Part shown: one piece after another, positions 1-5,317 of the stretch
Layout of the letters: the number at the start of each line of letters is the position of its first letter
How positions within the stretch are numbered: position 1 is the stretch's first letter
Assembly (NCBI GenBank): GCA_934646965.1
Contig: CAKUEZ010000103.1
Coordinates: 1-6,885 of the forward strand
Direction: 5' to 3'
DNA from: an uncultured Collinsella sp.
GTDB taxonomy: Bacteria > Actinomycetota > Coriobacteriia > Coriobacteriales > Coriobacteriaceae
DNA length: 6,885 bases
Notes under the pieces: model-generated
Told to the model about the DNA's origin: nothing
The model's database searches: none
Seen by the model: only the letters and a program-made list of their open reading frames with translations
Translations under genes and position numbers: made by a program

Positions 1-2
1 GC

Positions 3-38
3 AAAAGACGGCTGCTCCGTTTGGAGGGCCGTCTTTTT
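3..38 (+). terminator. Rho-independent terminator of an upstream gene
   Basis: A perfect 10-bp stem (AAAAGACGGC at 3-12 with GCCGTCTTTT at 28-37) encloses an inner CTCC/GGAG pairing with a GTTT loop, and it runs into a T tract at 34-38. This is a textbook intrinsic terminator for a gene that ends left of the window. The A run at 3-6 becomes a short T run on the minus strand, so some bidirectional activity is possible. Confidence 0.8.
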
Positions 39-78
39 GGTATAAGAGGACGGAATAACTAACACGAAAGGTTCAACC

Positions 79-786
79 ATGCCCCAGATTGATGATGCCG
101 AGCTGTTTGGCAATGCCGAGGATCAGCGTGCGTACGAGGACTTTTGCGCTAATCAGGAGGCGGTCGAGAAGTTTACGCTCGACAAACCTGCGCTCATCTG
201 TCGCTGGCGCATGTCAAACAAAAAGGTACCCATGCTCAACCGTCACATCCGTGCGCTGTCCGAGCGCCTGGTGCAGGGCGAGCCGCTTACCCATAACATG
301 CTCAGCTGGGCCAAGCAGCACGTTGAGTGGTCGCTTGCTGAGGGCGACTATACCGCCCACGACGGCGTACTCATGCTGGTGATCGACGTCAACGGTAACG
401 CCGCCATGACGGTGGGGGAGTACGAGCCGCTGGCCGACACGTCGGCCAAGGCGCTGCGCGCCCGCTCTGCCGAGGCCCGCTCCGAGGCCGACGAGACCGG
501 CGTGGCGCCCGAGCTGCTCGCCGCCGTCAACAACGGCGAGCTGGCCTTTGTGGCGCCGGCGGACGAGTGCCTGTGCGGCACGGCGACGCTCATCGAACAG
601 CTGGCCCAGACCAGGGACATGCCGGTCACGCGCGTGGACATCCCCGCGCAGCTCAAGGGCGCGCTGTTCCTGGTGAGCGACGAGCATGGCGTGATTCCCG
701 CCACCGACGCTGACGCCGCCGAGGCAGATGCCGCCACGGTCGCCTTCTTCGCCGACGGCTACGAAAAGCTCCGCGCCCGCCGCTAA
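79..786 (+). CDS. Conserved-looking protein of unknown function, 235 aa
   Basis: I do not recognise this family. The ATG at 79 is well placed behind GAAAGG (66-71) with a 7-nt spacer, and the reading frame has the GC-rich third positions of the neighbouring genes. The protein looks soluble: there is no signal peptide or membrane segment. Residues 35-65 are basic (CRWRMSNKK, then MLNRHIRALSERL). Residues 95-119 look like a beta-rich core (DGVLMLVIDVNGNAAMTVGE). Residues 122-150 are a charged, Ala/Arg/Glu-rich predicted helix. Residues 155-200 have alternating hydrophobic strands and include a C-x-C motif (ECLCG, about 163-167). The C-terminus is Ala/Asp-rich and then basic. It stands alone, between an upstream terminator and a downstream palindrome, so it is probably monocistronic. 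The two cysteines are too few to argue for a metal site. It is a real gene by start context and coding style, but its function is unassigned. Confidence 0.75.
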   Translation: MPQIDDAELFGNAEDQRAYEDFCANQEAVEKFTLDKPALICRWRMSNKKVPMLNRHIRALSERLVQGEPLTHNMLSWAKQHVEWSLAEGDYTAHDGVLMLVIDVNGNAAMTVGEYEPLADTSAKALRARSAEARSEADETGVAPELLAAVNNGELAFVAPADECLCGTATLIEQLAQTRDMPVTRVDIPAQLKGALFLVSDEHGVIPATDADAAEADAATVAFFADGYEKLRARR

Positions 787-797
787 ATGATTATTCT

Positions 798-834
798 GGG
801 ACGGGGATTAAAACATCATTTTGGTTCCCGTCCC
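798..834. repeat. REP-like intergenic palindrome (37 nt)
   Basis: The left arm (798-813, starting GGGACGGGG) pairs over its full 16 bp with the right arm (819-834, ending TTCCCGTCCC), using a few G-T pairs around 806-809, and leaves a 5-nt CATCA loop. It begins 11 nt after the stop codon of the gene at 79-786. No T tract follows on either strand, so a plain intrinsic terminator is unlikely, although it may still protect the 3' end of the transcript. The GGGACGGG...CCCGTCCC shape resembles the short palindromes mobilised by REP-associated tyrosine transposases. That family assignment is inferred from form alone. Confidence 0.55.
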
Positions 835-926
835 CCACGTGAGCGTGAGGCAAGTCAAGCGCCACCGTTCGCGAACAGTTCTGTCACCTTGGCGTCGTGC
901 GCGGCGCACACCTGCAGTTTCGCGGT

Positions 927-932
927 CATAAT
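927..932 (+). promoter_or_regulatory. Candidate -10 box for the two-component operon
   Basis: CATAAT matches five of six bases of the sigma-70 -10 consensus and lies 33 nt upstream of the response regulator ATG. No convincing -35 box is visible at the right distance. About 60 nt further upstream, two overlapping perfect palindromes, GTTCGCGAAC (867-876) and GAACAGTTC (873-881), could be a regulator site. Weak evidence overall. Confidence 0.25.
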
Positions 933-965
933 GGTGGCAAGACAACCAAGAGGGGAGCGGAATCC

Positions 966-1637
966 ATGGCGCTGATCTATATCGTTGAGGACGACGAGCC
1001 CATCCGTCGCGAGCTCGCCGACATTCTGGCCCGTGCCGGGTTTGAGGTCGAGGCCTGCGAATCGTTCGAGCACGTCTCGCGCGACATCCTTGCCGCCGCA
1101 CCCGATCTGGTCTTGCTCGACCTTTCGCTTCCCGTCAAGGACGGCCAGCATATCTGCCACGAAGTCCGCCGCGAATCCGAGGTTCCCATCATCGTCCTCA
1201 CGTCGCGTACGACCGAGATTGACGAGGTCATGGCCATGACGCTCGGCGCGGACGACTTTGTCCCCAAGCCCTATAGCGCCCGCGTGCTCGTGGCGCGCAT
1301 CAACGCCCTGCTGCGTCGCACCGCGGCGGCCGGCGAGCGCAGCACGCTTGTCCACAAGGGGCTGGAGCTCGACCTCGCCCGCTCCGCGGTCACCAACACC
1401 GCAACCGGCGACAGCACCGAGCTCACCAAAAACGAGCTGCGCATTCTCTCGCTGCTCCTGAGTCGTGCGGGCAAAATCGTCTCGCGCTCGGCCATCATGC
1501 AGGACCTGTGGGACTCCGACGCCTTCGTGGACGACAACACGCTCACCGTCAATATCAACCGCCTGCGCACCACGCTCGAAAAAATCGGCATCAAGGGGTA
1601 TCTGACCACGCACCGCGGCCAGGGCTATTCGGTCTAG
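966..1637 (+). CDS. OmpR-family response regulator, 223 aa
   Basis: This is a DNA-binding response regulator that is phosphorylated by the kinase encoded immediately downstream. The N-terminal receiver domain (about residues 2-115) has the acidic pocket E8-D9-D10, the phospho-acceptor D52 (LLLDLSLP), T79 and K101 in the KPY motif. A short linker leads to a C-terminal winged helix (about 125-221) containing LTKNELRILSLLL, the recognition-helix region around VDDNTLTVNINRLRTTL and the closing hairpin HRGQGYSV. Length and layout are normal for OmpR/PhoB regulators, and the closest style is BceR/GraR. I chose the ATG at 966 because AGGGGAG (951-957) sits 8 nt before it and the receiver domain then begins at once. 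An in-frame GTG at 897 would add 23 unrelated residues and has no good ribosome binding site. The target genes cannot be read from this window. Confidence 0.93.
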   Translation: MALIYIVEDDEPIRRELADILARAGFEVEACESFEHVSRDILAAAPDLVLLDLSLPVKDGQHICHEVRRESEVPIIVLTSRTTEIDEVMAMTLGADDFVPKPYSARVLVARINALLRRTAAAGERSTLVHKGLELDLARSAVTNTATGDSTELTKNELRILSLLLSRAGKIVSRSAIMQDLWDSDAFVDDNTLTVNINRLRTTLEKIGIKGYLTTHRGQGYSV

Positions 1638-1646
1638 GGGCCGGCC

Positions 1647-2690
1647 ATGTCGTTTGCCAAGTTCTTTAAAGATGCGCTGCTTCCCGTCGCTGTGTGGACA
1701 TGCGGCGTGCTGTTGAGCTGCTTCGTGCTGACGGTCGCCGGCGCTTCCGCTTCCATCGTGGTCGTTGCGGTCGGCGTTTCCTTCGTCTTTGGCATGCTCG
1801 GCATTGTGATTGAGTACGCGCGCCGTCGTCGCTTTTTGCATCAGCTGGAGCGGGCGGCCGAGGAGCTCGAAAGCCCCGCTTGGGTGCAGGAGATGGTCCA
1901 GTGCCCGACCTATGCCGAGGGTGAGCTCGAGTACGAGGTCTTGCGCCGCGTGGGCAAGGCGGCTTGCGATGAGGTTGCGGAAGGGCGCCGCCAGACCGAT
2001 GACTACCGCGACTATATCGAGAGCTGGGTTCACGAGGCCAAACTGCCCTTGGCGGCGGCCCATCTGATTCTGGAAAACTTGGACGGCAGCGCGGATGACT
2101 TGTCGCGCGTGGATGACCTGGGCCGCGAGCTCGCCCGTGTGGAGCGCTATATCGATCAGGCGCTCTACTATGCGCGCTCGGAAGTCGTGGAGCGTGACTA
2201 TCTAATTCGTCGTTGGGATCTTAAGACCCTAGTGACGGATGCGATTAAGGCCAACGCGCGAGAGCTCATTGCGGCGCACGTGGCGCCGGTGTGCGAGAGC
2301 CTCGACTTCGAGGTGTTCACGGATGAGAAATGGCTCGAATTTATCCTGGGCCAGCTCATTCAGAACAGCATTAAATACGCGCGCGAGGACGGCGCGAAGA
2401 TCGTGTTTTCGGGCGCGCTACTGGACAAGGGCCTAGCGAGCGAGCGCATCGAGCTCACCGTTGCGGACAACGGCTGCGGCGTGAGCGCGGCCGACCTGCC
2501 GCGCGTGTTCGAGAAGGGCTTTACCGGCGACAACGGCCGCACCACCAAGCGCGCAACGGGTATCGGCCTCTACCTGGTGGCTCGCCTGTGTTCCAAAATG
2601 GGCATCGACGTCACCGCAGCCTCGGAGCCAGGCGAAGGCTTCGTCGTCACGTTCGCCTTCTCAACGAATAAGTTCCAATACTTCGAGTAG
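1647..2690 (+). CDS. Intramembrane-type sensor histidine kinase, 347 aa
   Basis: The protein has two closely spaced transmembrane helices (about residues 11-31 and 34-56) joined by only a few residues. With almost no external domain, it is the intramembrane-sensing (BceS/GraS-like) architecture, which usually detects cell-envelope stress through a partner transporter. The dimerisation/phospho-acceptor domain carries H129 in WVHEAKLPL. The ATPase domain shows the N box (QLIQNSIKY, N240), the G1 box (DNGCGV, 274-279), an F-box-like EKGF at 289-292, and the G2 box (GIGLYL, 305-310). All catalytic motifs are present. The ATG is 9 nt after the regulator stop codon, with AGGGG just ahead, so the two genes form one operon. 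The residue four after the histidine is Leu rather than the usual Thr/Asn, a variant that may affect phosphatase activity. No BceAB-type permease follows; the next gene is hipB, with no clear terminator between. Confidence 0.92.
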   Translation: MSFAKFFKDALLPVAVWTCGVLLSCFVLTVAGASASIVVVAVGVSFVFGMLGIVIEYARRRRFLHQLERAAEELESPAWVQEMVQCPTYAEGELEYEVLRRVGKAACDEVAEGRRQTDDYRDYIESWVHEAKLPLAAAHLILENLDGSADDLSRVDDLGRELARVERYIDQALYYARSEVVERDYLIRRWDLKTLVTDAIKANARELIAAHVAPVCESLDFEVFTDEKWLEFILGQLIQNSIKYAREDGAKIVFSGALLDKGLASERIELTVADNGCGVSAADLPRVFEKGFTGDNGRTTKRATGIGLYLVARLCSKMGIDVTAASEPGEGFVVTFAFSTNKFQYFE

Positions 2691-2716
2691 TCGGTCCGCG
2701 TGGCGCGATCGACGGA

Positions 2717-2736
2717 ATCTTCCCGTTTAGGAAGAT
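2717..2736. promoter_or_regulatory. hip operator O1
   Basis: ATCTTCCCGTTTAGGAAGAT is a 20-bp inverted repeat with eight-base arms that match except at one pair. It is the most upstream of four sites of the same form (AT-N-TTC ... GAA-N-AT) and starts 26 nt after the kinase stop codon. HipB binding is inferred from position and from the known multi-operator organisation of hipBA promoters. Confidence 0.7.
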
Positions 2737-2755
2737 GACGATTGCCTTGAATGCT

Positions 2756-2775
2756 ATGTTCCTGAACGTGAATAT
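2756..2775. promoter_or_regulatory. hip operator O2
   Basis: ATGTTCCTGAACGTGAATAT is the second site and the least symmetrical. Its centre (2765.5) is exactly 39 bp from that of O1. The 19-bp spacer that follows contains the small perfect palindrome AGGTATTACCT (2776-2786). Confidence 0.7.
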
Positions 2776-2794
2776 AGGTATTACCTGTAAGGCT

Positions 2795-2814
2795 ATATTC
2801 CCGTTCGGGAACAT
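2795..2814. promoter_or_regulatory. hip operator O3
   Basis: ATATTCCCGTTCGGGAACAT is the third site, with TTCCCG/CGGGAA symmetry. Its centre (2804.5) is exactly 39 bp from O2. It overlaps the expected -35 region of the candidate hip promoter, so occupancy should block RNA polymerase. Confidence 0.75.
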
Positions 2815-2819
2815 TGTCA

Positions 2820-2833
2820 TATAGTTCTATACT
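2820..2833 (+). promoter_or_regulatory. Candidate hipBA -10 region
   Basis: The spacer between O3 and O4 holds TATAGT (2820-2825) and TATACT (2828-2833), each a good -10 match, and TATAG/CTATA forms a small palindrome here. No strong -35 is visible; the region that should hold one lies within O3. Transcription would start inside O4, a classic autorepression layout. Which hexamer is used cannot be decided from sequence. Confidence 0.45.
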
Positions 2834-2853
2834 ATGTTCACGAATGGGAACAT
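2834..2853. promoter_or_regulatory. hip operator O4
   Basis: ATGTTCACGAATGGGAACAT is the fourth site, centre 2843.5, again exactly 39 bp from its neighbour. It ends 14 nt before the hipB ATG, just ahead of the ribosome binding site, and probably covers the transcription start. Confidence 0.72.
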
Positions 2854-2867
2854 AGCTAAGGAGCGAC

Positions 2868-3158
2868 ATGAGAACGGTGAGAACGACCAAAGTGCTCGAT
2901 GGGCGAATCAAACTTAAGCCGTCTGAAACTGCTTTCTCGGAACGCATGGTTTTCGATTCGGGCGAGATGGGGAAGGCCCTTAGGCTTAGAAGACGTGAAC
3001 TTGGTCTGACTCAACGCGATGTCGCGACTATGACGGGCCGCAGTCTTCGCGTGATCGGCGACATCGAGCGGGGGCGGACAACGGTCGAGATCGGTGTCAT
3101 CTTCGACTACGCCTCCATCGTGGATATCGATTTTATTCTGAAGGTGAGGGGAAAATAA
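2868..3158 (+). CDS. hipB: HipB-like antitoxin, XRE-family repressor, 96 aa
   Basis: HipB neutralises the HipA kinase and represses the operon. A 30-residue N-terminal segment rich in basic residues precedes one helix-turn-helix domain of the XRE/Cro type (about 33-88), with LGLTQRDVATMTGRSLRVIGDIERGRTT at its core, given here by position 45-72. The C-terminus ends soon after in a hydrophobic strand (DFILKVRGK), whereas E. coli HipB has a long flexible tail that drives its proteolysis. The ATG at 2868 is chosen because TAAGGAG (2857-2863) lies just 4 nt upstream; later in-frame ATGs lack such a site. The stop codon overlaps the hipA start in TAATG, so the two are translationally coupled. The identity rests on the hipA neighbour and the operator array, because XRE proteins alone are not specific. 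Codon use includes AGA, AGG and CGA, unlike the CGC-rich neighbours. Confidence 0.88.
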   Translation: MRTVRTTKVLDGRIKLKPSETAFSERMVFDSGEMGKALRLRRRELGLTQRDVATMTGRSLRVIGDIERGRTTVEIGVIFDYASIVDIDFILKVRGK

Positions 3159-4450
3159 TGGGTGGCACGCTGTTCGTTCATCGTGAGTTTAAGGGGTCCT
3201 ATCAGCTAGTTGGCATATTGGATGAAAACGCGGGGCTCCCGATATTCACCTATGCCTCCAAGTACCTCGACAATGCTGACGCTGCCCCGATTTCGTCCTC
3301 GCTGCCCTTGTCAGCCGAGACGTTTAGTCCGGACGTAACGAGCTCCTTTTTCTCTGGCATCATTCCAGAGGGACAGCTCAACAGAGATCTTGAGAAAAAG
3401 GCGCGAGCAGAGCGCGGCGACTACTTTAAGGTTCTCGATTTGGTTCGAGACGAACCAGTCGGCGCTCTGGTTTTGACGCGAGAGCCTTCGGCCGACGGTC
3501 TTGAAATGGGCTATGAGGAGATAGATGAGGAGCGGCTGAGCAGGCTGGCATATACGCCGGCAGCGGTGGCGTTTGATCTGGCCCTTGAGAGCCGAATCTC
3601 CCTTGCGGGTGCTCAGGCGAAAATCGGCCTCTACCATACGGGTGATGATCCATATGGCGGATGGTACCTGCCCCACGGGGCGGCTCCGTCAACACATATT
3701 CTTAAAGCGGGCTCGAAAGCGTTCCCAGGCGAGACGGTGTGTGAAGCGATGTGTGTGAGGGCCGCCTCGCTGATGGACCTGTCGGCCGAAGAGTGCTTCC
3801 TAATTCGAGCTGAAGATGCCGAGCCGATTATCGCCGTAAAGCGATTTGACCGAGTGATGTCCCATGGCGGGCGCTTTGTCGACGGACGACCAGTTCCAAG
3901 CCGATTGCATCAGGAGGATATTTGCCAGGCGAAGAGCATCTCGCGCGAGCTTAAATATGAGCCGACAGGTGTCAATTACCTGGGGCTTATCGTCGACGCG
4001 GTGCGAAGAGTGTCGACGAATCAAATGGAGGATAGGTTTCTTGTTGGCTATAACCAGCTGTTCGATTATGCCGTAGGAAATTGCGACAACCATCTTAAGA
4101 ATTGGTCGCTCGTGTGGGACGAGGGCTGGAAACAAGTGAGGCTGGCGCCGCTCTATGATGTGCTGTGCACAACGGTTTATCCCAATCTTGTTCGTGAGAT
4201 GGGTGTCTCATTTGGCGGAAGCCGAAAGATCGACGACGTAACGCGCGAGTCGGTGTTGGAGCAAATGTCCGAGGCGGGTCTGCCCGGGGGAATCGTCGCC
4301 GGAATGATTAACGATACCCGCAATGAGGTGCCAGACGCATTGAGAGATGCAGCGCACAGCCTCAAAGAAGAAGGTTTTCCCGAGGCGGAAGAAATGTTCG
4401 ATAAGATCATTCCAGAAGTAAAAACTCGCTTAAACAAAATCGTCAAATAA
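3158..4450 (+). CDS. hipA: HipA-like serine/threonine kinase toxin, 430 aa
   Basis: HipA is a cytoplasmic toxin kinase. The E. coli enzyme phosphorylates glutamyl-tRNA synthetase, raises uncharged tRNA and induces growth arrest and persistence. The protein is full length (430 aa, E. coli about 440) and has both the N-terminal subdomain (about 1-105, with FFSGIIPEGQLNRDL at 64-78) and the kinase core. Visible motifs are the regulatory serine loop ISLAGAQAK (S148, equivalent to E. coli S150), the ATP-lysine segment THILKAG (K183), VKRFDR (227-232), HQEDICQ (251-257), the catalytic loop GNCDNHLKNWSLV (D310, K314, N315) and the metal-binding PLYDV (D334). All key residues are intact, so it is probably active. 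The start overlaps the hipB stop by one base, with GTGAGGGG ahead as ribosome binding site. A hairpin terminator follows 8 nt after the stop. Codon use is less GC-extreme than in flanking genes, which suggests acquisition of the operon. The actual substrate is not known from sequence. Confidence 0.95.
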   Translation: MGGTLFVHREFKGSYQLVGILDENAGLPIFTYASKYLDNADAAPISSSLPLSAETFSPDVTSSFFSGIIPEGQLNRDLEKKARAERGDYFKVLDLVRDEPVGALVLTREPSADGLEMGYEEIDEERLSRLAYTPAAVAFDLALESRISLAGAQAKIGLYHTGDDPYGGWYLPHGAAPSTHILKAGSKAFPGETVCEAMCVRAASLMDLSAEECFLIRAEDAEPIIAVKRFDRVMSHGGRFVDGRPVPSRLHQEDICQAKSISRELKYEPTGVNYLGLIVDAVRRVSTNQMEDRFLVGYNQLFDYAVGNCDNHLKNWSLVWDEGWKQVRLAPLYDVLCTTVYPNLVREMGVSFGGSRKIDDVTRESVLEQMSEAGLPGGIVAGMINDTRNEVPDALRDAAHSLKEEGFPEAEEMFDKIIPEVKTRLNKIVK

Positions 4451-4457
4451 CAAAAAC

Positions 4458-4481
4458 GTGCCGCCCCAAACGGGGCGGCAC
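4458..4481. terminator. Convergent terminator between hipA and usp
   Basis: A perfect 10-bp stem (GTGCCGCCCC at 4458-4467 with GGGGCGGCAC at 4472-4481) has a 4-nt loop. On the plus strand it is followed by ACCATCTTTAT, a poor T tract. On the minus strand it is followed by GTTTTTG, a better one. It begins 8 nt after the hipA stop and probably serves hipA and, after reading through the foldback, the convergent usp transcript. Confidence 0.75.
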
Positions 4482-4506
4482 ACCATCTTTATATCAGCCA
4501 ACTCGC

Positions 4507-4637
4507 TGAAGTAAGGCTGCGAAGGCCGCGGGGCCGGGAGGGGTTTCCTAAGGGCACATCCCGCAGCCGCAACGCGGCGAGGACGTGCCCGTGGAAACCC
4601 CGCAGGCCCCGCGGCCGGTGGGAGCAACGCTACTTCA
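4507..4637. other. 131-nt foldback element, possible structured RNA
   Basis: One nested series of inverted repeats spans the gap between hipA and usp: TGAAGTA (4507-4513) with 4631-4637; GGCCGCGGGGCC (4524-4535) with 4605-4616; GGGGTTTCC (4540-4548) with 4593-4601; GGGCAC (4552-4557) with 4585-4590; TCC (4559-4561) with 4581-4583; and an apical GCCGC (4566-4570) with 4574-4578 around an AAC loop. Internal loops are small except between the two outermost stems. The outer right arm includes the usp stop codon and its last codons. The element could be a 3' UTR stabiliser for usp mRNA, an independent small RNA on either strand, or a foldback repeat. I see no target-site duplication and no T tract directly next to it. 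I do not recognise an Rfam family. Confidence 0.6.
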
Positions 4638-5067
4638 CGACCAAAATGTCGCAGTCCGTATTGCGCAGCAGGAACGTCGAAATCGAGCCCAGCAGCGCGT
4701 ACTTAATGGAGGACAGGCCGCGGGCGCCGCAGAGTACCAGATCGGGCTTGACCACGTCGAGCATCTCGTCCTTCAGCGTCTCACGAATACGACCGGCGCG
4801 AATCATGACTTCGACCTCGGGGATATCGGGATTGGCCTTGGCCTCCTCGAGCTGCTTCGCGATGGAATTGTTAAAGGCCTCCTCCAAGCCGTTGACTAAG
4901 TCGACTGGGTAAGCCCCCGCGCTCTCGAGCGCTGTGGAGTCGATCACGTGGCCGATAATCAGCTTGGCGCCGTTGTTTGCGGCCACCTTGATGGCGCGTG
5001 CGAGCACAAAATCCTGCTGCTCAGTACCGTCGAGTGAAACAAATACCTTGGTGTAGCCCTCGTTCAT
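4630..5067 (-). CDS. Universal stress protein (UspA family), 145 aa
   Basis: This is a single-domain cytoplasmic UspA-fold protein, of normal family length. It starts with the strand KVFVSLDGTEQQDFVLARAIKVA and ends with the typical CDILVVK strand. The nucleotide-binding signature G-2x-G-9x-G-[S/T] is intact: G114, G117, G127 and S128 in GARGLSSIKYALLGSIS. It is therefore expected to belong to the ATP-binding Usp subclass. Such proteins help survival under starvation or stress by mechanisms that are often unclear. The ATG at 5067 follows AAGGAGG (5079-5073 on the minus strand) with a 5-nt spacer, a strong ribosome binding site. The gene converges on hipA, is divergent from uppP, and looks monocistronic. 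Its stop codon lies inside the outermost stem of the foldback at 4507-4637, so 3' end processing may be unusual. Confidence 0.93.
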   Translation of the reverse strand: MNEGYTKVFVSLDGTEQQDFVLARAIKVAANNGAKLIIGHVIDSTALESAGAYPVDLVNGLEEAFNNSIAKQLEEAKANPDIPEVEVMIRAGRIRETLKDEMLDVVKPDLVLCGARGLSSIKYALLGSISTFLLRNTDCDILVVK

Positions 5068-5317
5068 GGTTTCCTCCTTGGTCTATCGCACGGGCGCGGG
5101 GCTCGTGCGTCGGGCGGCCACGGGTGCGCGGACCGCCGGACACTTTACCTTGTTGCAGTTATACCCAAGGATTTCGGTTTGACCGCCTGCAATTCTGTGA
5201 ACGGGCGAGTTTTTTGGTAAGGGTAGGCGCGGGCGTACCGTCAACGGTTGATAATGGGACATCGCCCGCACCGTCCGCAGAAACATCTATCGGCGGGTGT
5301 TAAACAAGGGGGTCCCT
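5068..5317. promoter_or_regulatory. Divergent usp/uppP promoter region
   Basis: This 250-bp gap must hold the promoters of usp (minus) and uppP (plus), but neither is clear. For usp, TATAAC (5163-5158, minus strand) is a fair -10 without a good -35. For uppP, GATAAT (5250-5255) is a possible -10, also without a -35. Two related short palindromes with a TTGAC-type core, CGGTTTGACCG (5175-5185) and ACCGTCAACGGT (5237-5248), are possible regulator sites. No open reading frame here looks real. Confidence 0.35.
5229..5269 (+). other. Possible hairpin in the uppP leader
   Basis: GCGGGCG (5229-5235) pairs with CGCCCGC (5263-5269), and inside it ACCG (5237-5240) pairs with CGGT (5245-5248) around TCAA. 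If transcription starts upstream, this would be a leader structure 48 nt before the TTG start. If the GATAAT at 5250 is the -10 box, it is not transcribed. No riboswitch class is recognised. Confidence 0.3.

Noticed and set aside
214..687. 157-aa minus-strand frame inside the gene at 79-786
   Set aside because: Arg/Gly/His-rich shadow composition and no start context; the plus-strand frame has a clear ribosome binding site.
897..965. GTG at 897 as start of the response regulator
   Set aside because: It adds 23 residues unlike any receiver domain, lacks a ribosome binding site and would overlap the likely promoter; ATG 966 is far better.
855..2063. 402-aa open frame on the minus strand antisense to the two-component genes
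   Set aside because: It is the mirror of GC-rich codon bias in the two real genes, gives a low-complexity product without known motifs, and has no ribosome binding site; the plus strand encodes unmistakable domains.
2717..2853. CRISPR-like array, given regular short repeats with 19-bp spacers
   Set aside because: The repeats are only 20 bp, imperfect and palindromic, the spacers are partly similar to each other, and there are no cas genes; the position before hipB explains them as operators.
2570..2947. 125-aa minus-strand frame over the hip operator region
   Set aside because: It spans the palindromic operators, whose repeated arms create a repetitive peptide; there is no coding evidence.
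4507..4637. 4.5S/SRP RNA or 6S RNA
   Set aside because: The rod shape is suggestive, but the conserved SRP apical loop motif is absent, and the length and loop pattern do not match 6S RNA; kept only as an unassigned structured element.
4585..4899. 104-aa plus-strand frame across the foldback and usp
   Set aside because: It is antisense to the well-supported usp gene and starts inside a hairpin; the product has no recognisable domain.
5297..5317. GTG at 5297 as start of uppP
   Set aside because: No Shine-Dalgarno sequence precedes it, while TTG 5318 has AAGGGGG at the right distance and yields the expected N-terminus.
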